64,000 nt of DNA from Pampus argenteus (taxonomy: Eukaryota > Chordata > Actinopteri > Scombriformes > Stromateidae), in NCBI GenBank assembly GCA_036937835.1, contig CM072880.1, positions 1,985,501-2,049,500 on the forward strand. The letters are read 5' to 3'. The position numbers and the translations under genes were made by a program. Below the pieces are notes generated by a model. That model was not told the DNA's origin. It searched no databases and saw only the letters and a program-made list of their open reading frames with translations. The stretch's first letter is position 1, and every line of letters starts with the position of its first letter. Below are positions 36,848 to 50,397 of the stretch, one piece after another.

Positions 36848-39800
36848 GTATGAATGGATGAGTATGCAGACCATACAGCACTGAGCATTTCCTGTTTATT
36901 ACAGAGTTAAAGCAAGATTCACCAACATTTCTTCTTCCACTTGTGCTCCAGGTTCATTAGTGGTCATTACAATCTCACCAGGAAAAGGGAGACAATCTTC
37001 TGAGCAGCAAGCAGGGTCAGGGAGGAGGTGGGGGGAGGTAGGAGGACGGGTTCCCCTCTCGCAGGGTTAAGAGAGGGAAGACATGCTCCACGAAGAAAAT
37101 CATTCAGCCACATAGTGCAGACTGAATCAGGAACCACTGCCGCCTCATCCATCTCTCTCAGCTGCCACTATAGGAGGTGATACCCCAGAGACGTGTATGC
37201 ATGTGTGTGTGTCTGTGTTGTTTTGTGGAGAGGTGACAAAGACTGTTAAAAGCCGTAAGCTTCTTGTCTCGTGAAATCTGCTGCTGCCGTGGATCACCAT
37301 CACCGTTGTTTTTAGCCTGATTACATTTCTTTCAGTGCTCCACGCTTTATTTAATCTCTACTCGAACCATACGTAGGTGCGACTGAGCTACAGCACATGG
37401 AAACAGAATAAATGTCAGGACTTTTGACAACTAGCATCTTGTCGTTTCGGTATAGTAACTCAAAGTCATGGACAGTGGAATCACTTTTCATTACTGTCAC
37501 GTTTTCCTCAATAAATAAATCTGTTTGCAGTGTTGGTCTCACATGAATCTGCAGCTGGTTTTGTTCAAGCACATCAAAGGATGTTAATCTCATAGCTGGT
37601 CTTTTTGCAGGAAAGCTTCTGATTTGATAACCATATGCTTGATTAGTTATTTTTTTTATAATAACAAACTGACAACTTGTTAATGTGTGTTTAATTAGCG
37701 ACGAGGCATTAAATGCACAAAAAGCAGGATTATACTGAGAGAAACAAAAAGGTAAAAATGACTGAATTTCTCACTATTTTAACCTCATTAAACTCTCTGA
37801 TAAAAAAGAAAACTGCTGCAGATTTCACACCTACTTTCCTCCAGTGTTGAGTTTGATATGCTGCAATGATAAATCAATTCCATCAGCAATTTGTATGAAT
37901 TTCCATTTTCTTTCACCCATAATTTGCATCTCTGGACATGGAGGCCTCAAAATACATACAGCATGAGCCCAACCGCACGACTTTCATTGGTGCTGTTTTT
38001 CTTTCTTTACCTGCACGAAACCTCGGTGTCTTTGTCTTGTTAAAATATATATAGAAGCCAACTTTTTCTATAACCAGGTCACTTAAGTGCACGTTAATGC
38101 AGCGAATGTCTCTGTATAACACTGTACAGGAAGCCTGACAAGATGCTCTGCATGAAAAAGTCTTTGATTTATTGTCTTTCTTTTAAGTATGCTGATGACA
38201 GTCAGTGTTTCACAGGCTGCTTTCCAAACTTTCAGCCACCAGCAGTTCATTTCCCTTCATCTGCAGGCAGGTCAGGCCGAAGCAGGTCAACAAAGTTCCT
38301 GGATGGAGATACGGCTGATTGCTCACTGGGCCCTCATTTCCTTTTTTTAGTGGTGGAGAGGAGTCAATTATAAACTTAAATAGCCAAACTTTAAAGTCAC
38401 TTACGTTGATTGCACAAGCTTTACGTTGTTTTTAGAGGCGTTTCCTGGGGTATTATAATTGCCTCGGTAATATGCAGAGCCTTTTATCCCACTCATAAAA
38501 GCCAGTCACATTAATCACGTTGTATTGGTGTTGGTGAGCTATATAAAATCATTGGGACAATAAGTGGTGTGTGTATATTGGAGAGATGGGAGACTCAGAA
38601 CGTGTCATCCAAACCGAGTTCCCAAGCATTAAATGTTATGACACTGTAGCTCCATTAAAAGTCTGGATATTACTCATATCACAGCGTTGGAGGAGGAAAA
38701 AAGACAGGTGTCAAACTGTTCTGTGAAGTTCATTCCTTGGTGTCAATCTGGCATCTCGGTAATTGTGGAGCAGGTCATATATGGGGAGAAAGGAGAAGGG
38801 AGGGAAAAATAGCTTCCTCAAAAACATGGCAGATTTAATTTGTCAGCTCGGATGAAAATTGGCCGGTGAAGAAAACAAACGACTGTTACAAGGGCCGATG
38901 GTACCAATTTGTCAGGGGAAGATTGAGGAGCCAGTCTAGAGATAGCTCACATCTCCATAAATCATGTTGACAATTGACTTGAACTGCAAGAAGAGGAGGT
39001 CTCCCATAAAGGGAGCCTGAACAGGCTCTGATATAGGACGTCTCTCTCTCTCTCTGCCCAGAAATAGAACAACAGCCTGATTCATGGAGGACGGCTGATG
39101 ATGGCTGACTGAAACACTGTTGGCACGCTCCTTTAAAGATCTAATCTGTCAATTGTTTGTATTTAACTTTGGCGACATGTTGCCGTCATTTTTGTGCTTC
39201 TACATGACGTTCTGGATTATTATTTTTTTTTACATTTTTATCACTGAACATGCTAACTGTGCATCTGGCATCCTGCTAGAAATGTCAAATATTAATTCAT
39301 CCCTTCGTGTTACCAACCTCATTCCAGTCAGTGAGATTAAAAACTCTTACGGTCCAACTTTAAATTAAATCAGTTTCACAATAAGTTGAAGGATTTGGCT
39401 TGTGATTTTCTACCAACAATTAATTGATCTATTTACACGTATAGTGTGTGCATCCAAAGCCTGATATATCCTGTTCCTCTGAGCCTCTGTTGTTGTCCGA
39501 ACAACGCTGGGTGACATGTTATTTCATCATGAAGAGTTTGGTCACGTTTGTTTGTTTAGAAACGGCTCCAAAGACACATATCAGTGATCGCATTTTCAGT
39601 CTCAGGAGAGTAGTTCTGTGTTAGACGGACAAACTGTGTTACATGCAGGAATGCTGCACTGTAAACAGAGCAAGAGGAAAATAAGTGTGCTTTTATTATA
39701 TACATACATCTAACAACAACTTAGTCGGATGCATCCTGACTCTGGAACCAGGTCACCTAAACTTTTGGTAACGTGAACGCTCTCTTGGGAACCAAAAAGC

Positions 39801-42665
39801 TGAACTTGAGTCCACTTGAATGAGCTGGTCTGAAACCTGTGATACAGACTGACAGGATGCAAACCTGGTAATAGTGTTAACAAGATGCACTCTGGTAAAG
39901 TAACCGTTAAATCAAAACATTGGCTTCCTCCTCATCTCTTTCTCCTGTCATTGGCTCCTGTGGAGAAAATGGGCTGAAATCTTAAAGGAGTATAATATTT
40001 CAGAAGTATTTACATGCTACATAATACTACATAATATGAGTCATGATCTGTTGATAAGATCAGTAAATGTAATGTGATGACTAATAGAGGAAACAGTAAT
40101 GTGATTACAATAACACGCCTGCTCTATAATGCATTACGTCCAACAGAATAGACTCTATGATGTGCTGATAATGCCGTATCATTGGATACTGGTGTGTTTT
40201 TCTCCATGGGTGTACTATAACTGTGTCACCCAATCCAGTACATAAGCTTCTCCCTTCTCCCTCCTCCTTACTGACTGTGTCGGTGGCTCAGAGAGCTGTG
40301 TTTATGTGGGTTTCACCAGATGTTGATTTAACCACTGAACAGATGACAGACTTAGCCAGCAGCTGAGGAGACAAATCCACAGTCCAACACTCAGCAGGCT
40401 TCCACTCCGCTTTTTCACTGCCTGCTTTGTTTACATGCGTCTGTCTCTGTCTCGCTTTCTCTTTTCTTACTCACACCATATCAGTGTTCTGACATTTTTA
40501 TTTAATTTTTTTTTTCATTTCAGCTTGGCACATTGGCAAAGATTGTTCACAAGCAGAATCACACATAAAGACACAGGCTCTCTGTGTCTGAATACTAATC
40601 ATCAAACTAAAAATAAACTCTTCAGAACGCTGTAAAGTTGCAAATTATGACTTCAAAACTATAGTAAAAAAAAAAAATAAAAAAAGTTGTGAATAAGTGT
40701 TTTCCTCCATAGAGGTAATTTACTTCAGTTGCCCTAATAAACAAATTCATCCAGCGACGCCAAATGTGTAAAGCTGTCGGTGTTGAAAAGACAGATTAGA
40801 GCGTCCACTAAGTCACATAGAAAATGACTGAAGGTTTGAACTGCTGCGTTTCCAATTCCCATTACAAAACAAACAAACAAAGCAACAAAAAACAGAAATT
40901 ATTAGTATTATTTATTTTGCATTTTGCGGTTGGTTTGCCCACCAGAAAGGAATCAGGAAGGGATTCATGTGTTGTTGAAGCGTTCTTCAGTATCTTAAAA
41001 CCGTAAACACACTCAGTCGATTCTGTGTTTGCACCCATTTCCCTGATTATATCTAATCTTTGAAATAATATGTTGTCATTTTTATAAAAAAAACAACTCA
41101 CAGCTGAACATATATCTGTCATTGTTTGTTGATATATTATCTTTTTTTTTCCATTCATGATGTGCTCCACAAATTTATTACAACTGCAGTGGCGACTGAT
41201 AGCAAGACGGAGGCATTTTCAGGCATCAGAAGAAGAAAAAAATCCATTTTAAAAACAGAGACCAATTTCTCAAACGACACACAGCGACAGGACATGGCCG
41301 CACTACACAACTCACATTCAGTCTTGACTGTAGCACAAATGTTCTCTGGTTCTTTTCAAAAGAAATTAGTACAGGAAATGTCGGAAATAACAAACTGAAG
41401 TTGACGTACACGAGGCAGGAAGAGGATAAGCGAGTACGCCTCAAAAATAAATGACCAAACTTCACACCTGGTAAAAAAAAAAAAGTTTAAATTCCCGTCA
41501 GCAGCAGTTCTTTCAGTCCTAACGAGATTGCAGGAAAACAATCGCCATTCACATCTTATGCTAAGTGTGTAAAACAAGTTAATTTCACTCTCGTTCACTA
41601 TGCTCAGTCGCCTTGAAATAAACCAAGAGTGGAAACTGAGGTACATGTATTATGAATGCTTTCCTATTCTTGCATGTACGCCGTGCAGCCGCCCCTTGTT
41701 CCTAATCCGTGTCTGGCTCTTCAAATATTTAAAGGTATGACTTAAGAATTGAAGTGACTGCAAACATGGATCCCAGGGCCCGCTTGACAAGGCGAGGTAG
41801 GTTGTTGTACAAGACAAGCACTTATTCAAACATATGGCCACAAGAGCTTGTGACAGAAGTTAAGAAGGGAAGCCACATCATTGTGTCTGCATCCCCCCAT
41901 TACTTAGCCATGCTGTATTCATACTGATTCATTTTGGGGGGTTTGGACTCCTTGACATGTTTAATTTGCAGGTCAAATGACAATAAACTGGAAATATTTT
42001 AGATACCTTTAATATTTTTAGATTAACAATGGGACAAATGAATAAGTGTGATGTGAAATTGATTGTTGTAGTTACAAACAAGACAATTATTACCTGAATA
42101 TGCATTCACGTCAGGCTTTCGTTTTGGTTTTACTACCTACAACTTTAATATTTCGGTTCACTGCTTTCATCAACTCAAATTTCCTGCTGCGGCAGACAGC
42201 TGTCAGTAAAAAGAAAACACTTCAACCCCGACTATATGCTTCATGATCCGCACCGAATGGATGACCGACAAGGTTAGCGACTACCTGCTGAACAGCAGCC
42301 ATGTCTTTCCCACAGGTGTGTTGGTGGAGACCAAAACCAGAACCTACATTCTGACAGAAACGTCAAATACATGAACGTTGCTTCATGTCTGCTTGGTTAT
42401 AAGGTGCTCCATATTTTATGGATATCACATTATCCTCCAATGTTACCAGGAATTCCTGTACTTAGGTTGCACTGAGTCGACATCATCTACCGTCTCTACT
42501 AAGCTTAAAAAGAGGCGGAGGTGATGTCATTTCAAAGGGAAGTGTAGTGTAAAGATACCAGGAGGAGGGACGGGGAGACGAGGGTTGAAGCGTATGACTG
42601 CGGTTGAGGGGTAGATCTCTTTGAGTCGAGTGAGATCAAACAGCTCATCTGTGTTTTTGTGTAAA
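36848..42665. other. Upstream or intron 1 DNA, no gene seen
   Basis: Contains a single arm of the inverted-repeat element described at 55919 (39505-39632). Blocks 38240-38960 and 41640-41950 are repeat-free and of mixed composition. 42240-42360 resembles a fish repeat rich in GTTAGCGACTA-type words, but I cannot set its limits. Confidence 0.55.
39505..39632. mobile_element. Single arm of inverted-repeat element family
   Basis: Shares GTTTAGAAACGGCTCCAAAG, then ATTTTCAGTCTC, then GAGAGTAGTTCTGTGT with both arms of the complete element at 55919-56260, so it is a truncated copy of that family. Confidence 0.6.
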
Positions 42666-42690
42666 GGGGGGGGGGGGGGGGGGGGGGGGG
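42666..42690 (+). repeat. Poly-G tract of 25
   Basis: Twenty-five consecutive G. Mononucleotide G runs of this length are rare in vertebrates; it can form a G-quadruplex and its exact length is prone to sequencing error. Confidence 0.9.
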
Positions 42691-45233
42691 CGCTGTAGTT
42701 GCCCCGCCTTATCACTCCCACCCATCACCACAACCAGGTGTCGGGGATGTCGGCCCCATCAAACAGCGTCGGTGAACACAAGGGACTTTGGTTCTGCATG
42801 AGTAAATACAAAAGCTCTGACTGGAGCTCTTTCACAGACGCTCAGCAGCATGTATTCAGCTGCATGAAAATACAAGAAACTTTAAATATTATTTTACTCT
42901 GAGATTAAGTTAAAAAACACCAAATGAAGAATCCTGCCTGTTTTACAACAAGAACCTGAGATTAAAAATATGATTTATTAACTGAAGATGGATTTTTATC
43001 TTCTTTCTAACCCATATAATGCAGTCTGACATTATTAACTTTTACTTCATGCTAACCGCTTACATGAATATTAATACTTATCTCATCTTGTTCAATTACA
43101 ACAGATGGCGATTAGCCTTGTAGGCTAAATCTTGCTTATTTACAGTTTTTTTTCCCACCTGAAGGTAGCTCAACAAGCTGTAAACAACATGATAAAACGA
43201 CACAGTGAATGTGTTACCTGTACAGGTGTGGAGCAGTATTAGCATTCATCCTGATAAATGGACCATTCGCTTTCCTTTGAGCTCCGTTTTTGCTCTCAAC
43301 CAACTCCTGGGGGAAATATCTCAGCTCTTTAGCTGCTAAATGCTCCCTTATGTTCACCAGCAGGTTTACAGCTAATTGTGTCTGTTTGGTGTCACTTTGG
43401 TGCTCAGTAGGTTGTGTATAATGGTTTTTTTCTTCTTCTTTCCAAAACCAAAGCTACGAGAGCGTTGTGACCTAAACTGGATGAATCTAAACAAATTCAC
43501 TTCATGTACTTAGAGGTAAACATGTATCCAACAACCAGCTATTCTTCTCTGTCTCAGGAAACAACAGGGAGGAAATAAATGATACTTTCTTCTATTCTGA
43601 CTTTGTGTGTGTGTATACGTCTTCAAGACTTGACTCACATCTACTATAACTTGCTAAACTTCCATCAAATGGCTGTCATAGCGCGACGCTCTCACTGCCC
43701 TCACAGCTGCAGATGATACGGATGATAGCTGCAGTACGAGGCCCCTGTGAAAAGTATGCAGGTATATGTGTGTTTGTGTGTATCGGCAGAGCCGGTGCTT
43801 GGCACCTGATCTTGTGTTTCTCTTTCATCCCTCCGTCTGTGGCAGAGTGCCACAGGCCCGTATCATTTACCACACTACACCTGTTGGGATGAATTTGATA
43901 CCTGAAGATAATGGATTGAAGTTCAAAGAGGAGAATGCGGACAGGAAACTTTTTTCCAGAGGTCATATTTCATGAGTGATCTCCACTGATGCAAACACAC
44001 CCACAAGTACACAAACACACACACACATGTATTCACAGGTTACGGACAAAGAAATATACCCAAACACGTGTGCACACATCCTGTATTCTGGTAGCAGGTT
44101 TCACATCAAACCCGGACATAAAAAAAGAGAAGAAACCAGCTTCAGTTACCTCATAAAAAAACATGATCTCTCTCTTTATTTAATGGCCATGCGCCAAAGA
44201 AGAGCTTAATACATGGTGTGGATGGTTCTTAAAAGGAACGTGTTCTGTTTTTATTTTGTTTTCCTCAGATTATTCTCCAAACGGTTGCCAAACCTTTGCA
44301 TAACCTGCTATAACCTTTGAACGCACCACGTAATAACAACTACACTTTCAAATATAAACTTTGAGCCAAATGTGATTTCACCAGTACAGTAGGTCCCACT
44401 ATAGAAACATCATTTAAACGTCAAGACTTAATTATCCAATAATCCATCCGACAGGTAATACTCCTTTCTTCAACCATAGGTGCATCTGACTCAGGTTGAA
44501 TTGAAGTTATCGCAGGATGTATTTTGGACTGAATCTGGGTTCGTCACAGGTTCGAGTATGGACTTCTACTTATTAAGAGGTTTCTTTTCTATTCGCTAAT
44601 ACACACACACACTGAACATTAGACAAACCTACTAACCCTAGAAGCAACAATTCATCAGAAACACTGACACCCAAATACACAACGAGGTAACTATACTATA
44701 TACACAAATGTAAATGCAGGAAATCCTGAATAACATGAATGAACATTAGAGATATTATTGATGTCAGCGCTGGTCCAAAGAGCAGCGGACAGAGTGAGGA
44801 AAGAGAGACTCGTGCTTTGAGCAGTCGAGTACAGAAACATAATGGACCTCTGGGTCAGATTTATGGCCACTCGTACCCTCCATCGCAATAGGAGAGAAAA
44901 AGTTGACTGGAGCGCAAAGACTCCAGAGACTATAACTCACTCCCAACCACACTGCATGTTATTCAGCCAGCAGAGTATATTGGTGAGTACTGGGCTCCTT
45001 CTTTTGGGCCAATAAAATGTAATCACATGTCTGCCAGGACCAAGGTCACGCTGTATTCTTTATGCAACGAAGGTCGATTAGCTGTTTATTTTTCATCTGT
45101 GCCTCAGAGATGGATAATTAAGAACATAAAAAGGGTATGTTTGGTGTTGGTGTAACAGCAGTTCACCGTTTGCACTTTTATTCTAGTTTAGTTTTTCCCC
45201 TGATGCTCTAGTGTGAGAACCGAGTAGGTGGGA

Positions 45234-45266
45234 TGTTTGTTTGTTTGTTTGTTTGTTTGTTTGTTT
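45234..45266. repeat. (GTTT)n microsatellite
   Basis: About 8 units of a tetranucleotide. Confidence 0.93.
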
Positions 45267-47971
45267 ACTACAGCAAATGTACAGCGATCAGAATTAAGCT
45301 GGTGACATTTCACTGTCGGTGTAGACATCATCCTGTCCAACGCGCATCACAGATTAGAGCACAGACAGCCCTTTACCCAATGTGGAGATGTTGGCATAGT
45401 GGTCACTGATAGAACTGCAGGTCATGTGATACACCTGGCTCCCAAAATATGTTTTACAATGCTTGTGTAGTTAAAATGAATCATTTTTCTGGACATCACA
45501 GATAAATAAAATGTTTTTATGTTCACAATGTACCAAAACTAAACAGATATTAAAAATAAAGAGTTTTCTGACACCAGATGTGTTTTGTTCTTCTCGACTG
45601 GAAGGCTAACCTGCTAATGTTAGCGAACGTTAACAAGACATTTGGCTTTTCATTGATGAAAAACACTGATGGCTCTAAAGATTTTGGGCAAACCAGATAG
45701 CATCAAACTGCTGTTATAAATTCCTGCAATTTGTCATCTTGCATAATTAAAATGAGCAGTATGTGTAAATAAAAACCACGAGTCATTGTTTGTGGTTTCA
45801 CAAATGCTCACATGAATAAACATATAGAGGCACAACAAAAAGCAAATGAGCTGTATGTTACCATGCAACACGTAAGATGAGTTTGGTATGTGCTCAGACT
45901 GCTTTCATCCCGTCAGCGAGGACTACAGAGAGAGACAGCTCATCCCAGATCAGCTTCATTTAGAAATTGATTTTTACATGTAGCCTTGAATGTTTGAAAT
46001 TTCCTTCTGAAAACCTTGTCAGAGCGGAGGGGGAAAAGGGCGAGAATCAATTCAAATTAATTTCAGAGATGAGGTGTTTCTGTCTATTACTTTAAGCAAC
46101 TCTCATTTTGTCAGTCCTGCAAAAAAAAAGAAACCAAAACATGATTACTTTCTTCAACCCAAGAGGGGAAGGAATAATTCACTGTCTGAGTTTAGAGGGA
46201 GATGCAGAAGCAGCTTAATGAAATGAAAACGCTCAACAATGCCAATACACACAGATGAAGGTCACTGTGCTGTATATACACCTATATGACTCTCCGTAGG
46301 TGTTCTTTACAGAGGTATATCAGCTGTGTCGGTGCAGCCAATTCAAATTTCTCAATTTCTTTAACTTATTTTGTGAAACAGATTATTCTGGAAAAGTGTT
46401 GGCAAATGTGTTTTAAAGAAAAGAAAGTAAGAAAGTGTTTTTAGTAATGTGCATTGGTTTAACATGTTCTCTTAGAGCAGTTTGAAGATGAAATTGCTGT
46501 CAAGTGGCAATAAAAGCAGAAGTAATTGTTGGTACAGATCAATACTGAGGTTACAGAAAGGGGAATATTGCACTTCAGGGCTGCACAGGTATAACTACAT
46601 TTTGCTGCTGTGCGTTGAATACCAGCTGTTCTATTCTGAAAAACAATCAAAAACCTTAAACTTAAAAAAAAGGTATAAGGTGAGTCCGCCAAACGTTCGA
46701 GAACCTGGTACAAAAAGCTGCTACCAAACCAATCAATGGGCCAATCAATAAAGTCCAGCAATAATCACTGAAGGTAGCAGAAGTAGGAAAAAGCAGCTTT
46801 TCTAAGAGACGTGTATTGAAATTCATGGATTCATGAGGAGACCATGATACGTTGTTTTTTTCTGCAGGTAGAAACAAGCCTGTTGAACTGAAGCGAATAT
46901 TTGCTCTTTGTTTACTTCCATTCAACGCCGTTTGTACCACACAATATCTGCAGCATGAAACATGAAGCATAACACTCAGCAAATTGACCATAAGTATGCA
47001 TTGTACTCTTCTGCTTCCATCAGAGTGGCAACAAGACCCTCGAGGTCAGCCGATCCATCAACAGCTCAGACGGATCAGTTACAGCTTCAACAAAAGGATT
47101 CGCTCTGCTCTGAAACAGGACGAGGGCATTTCGTGTACATACATCTCGTTTTGACACCCAGTGTCCATTTCCCAACAAGCGTGTCTCTACTATGAAATCC
47201 TTGAGGTGGTTTTCCACCTTTCACTCGCTGTGATGACATCTATGATACCACTCCCTGGTGTGAAATAACACCGGGGGACAGCGCTGAATAATGATCAAAT
47301 GAACCAAAAAGAACACCAAAAGTGTTTCAAAAGAACAAAAGCTAATTGGAGGTAATATGACACCGGCCTCAGCGCAAGCGTGACATGGCAGGTGTACAAC
47401 CGCTAACACATTCCCTCCGCCGCCGTTGCCTGCCAGGCCTGGCTGATTGACATGACGTTGTTTCCCAGACCACAACAATGCCAGCAGGGTCCTTGTTATT
47501 CTGCACGCTCTCAAAGGCGCCTTCTGGTAGCCCATAAAGCACCATCAGGCTCCAGGCCCTGCAGTCATTCAATTAAGAATTTACTGGGCTATTGATTTTA
47601 CCACAAGCAAAGTGTCTCACATCTTGGAAACAATAAGGAGCCTTTTACCAGCCTTTTACCTGCAGGGGTGATGACTTGGGCTTCAATGTGAAAAAAGGCT
47701 AATGCATAATATACAGTACAGTGAACACATATAAAACCCATCTGAATACAGCTTTCAGCAACATCACTCACACCTTCTCTGTAATAGTACCTCTGTATTC
47801 ATAATAGAAGAGCGAAGCGTGCATTAAATGTATGCTTTCAAATAGATGTTAAATACTTTATAATACAAATAATCTTTAAACAAATGAAATATTCCCATCC
47901 TGTAGGGACATTTCCTGTTTTTTTTAAGCGGTTTTCCCAACATGAAATTAAAAATGTTGTTCTGGATACTA

Positions 47972-47985
47972 CCACTAGGTGGCAC
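47972..47985 (+). promoter_or_regulatory. CTCF-like core motif
   Basis: CCACTAGGTGGCAC fits the CTCF core CCASYAGRKGGC. A weaker inverted match (GCGACCCCTTGTGGCA) is at 48467-48482. Such motifs are also carried by fish repeats, so binding is not implied. Confidence 0.35.
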
Positions 47986-49787
47986 CAAAGCTGGAAATTC
48001 TAACTTTAAAAATGGACATTTAACAATTTGGCAAATAAATCAACAACAATCATCAAACATTAATTGACACAAACTCTGAAACACGTGACTTTGTGTAGCA
48101 ACATACAACAAACAATTATGTGATGATATAAAAATAAAGTTTAAGCAAGCTTTTAGCGGGTATTAACTTTAGCTACGTAGCATTTTGGTTAAGGTTAGGC
48201 AATAAAATAGAAATATTTAAACCTACACATGCAGATACAAAACAAATGGAAAACAGCAACGAATGAGTATGACCTGCACCTCGACTCCAAACCACAAAGT
48301 GTGTACAACACCTCAATAAGGGCTAGAGTTTTGAGTGTGTTTGGTCTTAGATATATAAGCATCACTAAATGCATTTACAGCTTTCCAGATTGACATTAAA
48401 ACAACAAAAAGTTTCTCTTTCTGTTCTAAAAAAATCCAAATTTGAAATTTCCTGTGAGCTTATAGAGCGACCCCTTGTGGCATCCTGATACTAAGCCTGG
48501 TAAACTTTTGGTTTGGGGCCAGTCTTGCCAAAGTGGCCCTTTTTGATAGAGTCCTCCCTCAAGAGTCGTACAGTATGTGTTTATCATTCACTGCAGAGCG
48601 TGAAAAAAACAAAACAACAACTGTTGATGCAACAGTCGAGCTGATTATATTCGGGCCAATTGAGACTATAATGAAAGCGAGAGAGAGGAGCAGACGGAGA
48701 GAGGGAGTTTGGGGAGAAAAGGAGCGTAAGAGAGTAGTGCGGCCAGTGGAGAGTAATGTAGATGCTTAATGAATTTGCTCACAGCGACACACAATGAAAT
48801 CTTTATCCGTGGGGGATGAGGTGGGACTTGGCAGAGCCCTGGCGTATCTCGGCAAGGGTGAAAAATAGAAATCCCACTGTCCCCTGTTGGCTCTCCCTCA
48901 TGTCAGCTGCCTTGGTTACTGAGTTGGCTGCCAGCGAGCCTCCGCCACTCCACTCCTCCATCCCTCCTCCTTTTTCTCTTTCTGTCTTGTCTTTCTCAGT
49001 CCAACTCTCCTTCACACTCATGTATTTTTCTTTCTTTCTTTCTCTCCTGCTGCCCTTTGATCTCTTTTTATCTCTTTTCATTTGTGTTCTGGGCTCCGAC
49101 ATGCTCTGCTCTGTTCCAGCTTATCTTATTAACACACGCTGTGCTCCTCTCTCCTCTCACTACTTTCATATTCAACTTTACCTCGTAGACACTCAGTTGA
49201 ATAAAACAATAAGTGCAAATTGCAGCAGCTTGTCAATAAATGATATTCATGAACTGCAACACAATGAGTTCCACACATAGAAAGGAAAGAGACGCTTCAT
49301 TCAAGCCCTTAAATGCAGCATTTTAAGACTTACCTTGTAACAGGTTGCTCTGATCATTACAAGTAGCAGATTCTACATTATTCATCCAGATGTTGAGTTA
49401 TAATCAGTTGAGAAACAGTTTTATCAGATGCACATTAGCTCAGAAATATAAAACAAATCCTACCTTTTAAAAATCTCTCAAATTTTCAATGAAACTTCTT
49501 TTGAAGCCACAGTTTTCTCACTTTTTCTCTCCGTTTCTACGGAGACTGATCACCAGGGAGTCCAGCTGACCCCGGTGAAGAAGAGTGAATAAAAATCAGA
49601 CCAGAGAGAAAGAGCTTGCACCTCTTTCCTCCTTCTCCTCCTTGCTGCTCCGTCCAGCATGCAGGGTGAGTGAAGTGTGAGACAAAGTAATCTTCAGGTG
49701 AAAAGACAGACTTCCTCCCTCCCTCCCTGCCTCCCTCCCTGCCTGCTGCTGCACTCTCTCGCCGCCTCTCCCCTGTGCTCACTCTAC

Positions 49788-49935
49788 CTGCTCAGATCAG
49801 TGTGGACGGGCTCACGCAGCAGCTGCTTCTCCAGCTCTCCCTCTTGTGTCTGAGCGCTGTGCTGTTGCTCCATCCTTTTCCCCTCCCTTACTCTGCCTCT
49901 CCCTCCTTCCCTCCATCCCTCTACGGCTCATGAAT
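49788..49935 (-). other. Candidate non-coding first exon and promoter region
   Basis: A first exon must lie upstream of 13611. Here the minus strand has a purine-rich, G+C-richer segment ending CTGATCTGAGCAG/GTAGAG, a fair splice donor at 49788. The region 49540-49960 is CpG-richer than its surroundings and lacks interspersed repeats. I see no TATA box. The upstream limit is a guess and other positions, including outside the window, are possible. Confidence 0.22.
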
Positions 49936-50326
49936 GTTTAGACACGGCAATTGAAGCTGAAAGCTACCGAATTAACCCGCAGGACTCAAAATACACTCTT
50001 TCACTCCACTCACTTTTCCCCAGTTTTTCTTTTGTTCTCGCCCTCTCACTGTGTATGTGACCCTCCTGAATAGTACAATCAGTTCTTCTTAGGGGGAGTG
50101 ATAGTCTATTAACTTTGTGGTCGCTGCTCTCGGCTGGATTTTATCAACAGTCTGAAGCAGGGATAAAAGATTACGGTCTAACGTCCGTGATGAATGTGCA
50201 ATCAGGACGCCGGTCTGTTAGATTAGAACGCTGTGCACACATTATAAGAAAATTGGCTTATAAACTAATCATGAGCAAAACAAGAAATATGTATGATGAA
50301 TAAATAAATATTTACCACCCTCCTCC

Positions 50327-50397
50327 CTCGGTTAATTAATGATTAATTGTCCTTAAAGAAGTCTAATTGGAGTTAATTGGAGATATTGAATCATTGG
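50327..50397. promoter_or_regulatory. Dense TAAT cluster, candidate homeodomain enhancer
   Basis: Within about 70 bp are GTTAATTAATGATTAATTG, TCTAATTGG and GTTAATTGG, plus TTGAATCATTGG. Three repeats of TAATTG with near-helical-turn spacing are more ordered than random A+T-rich DNA. Function inferred. Confidence 0.35.

Larger units (their letters stand above)
42691..49500. other. Upstream or intron 1 DNA, no gene seen
   Basis: 43230-43440 resembles a dispersed fish repeat (CTCTTTAGCTGCTAAATGCT and neighbouring words). A (GTTT)n tract lies at 45234. 47380-47690 is a repeat-free block with SOX/homeodomain-like words. A CTCF-like site lies at 47972. The long frame at 48816-49280 runs through pyrimidine-rich sequence (48955-49085) and is not a gene. 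Confidence 0.55.

Noticed and set aside
44549..44562. GGTTCGAGTATGG, another B-box-like word
   Set aside because: No A box or cloverleaf upstream.
48816..49280. 154-codon plus-strand frame with hydrophobic runs
   Set aside because: The hydrophobic part comes from a pyrimidine-rich (TTTC/CTCC) tract. No splice or family support.
49537..49782. 81-codon minus-strand frame in the candidate promoter region
   Set aside because: Low-complexity GREGGREGG-type translation of a purine repeat; no family match.
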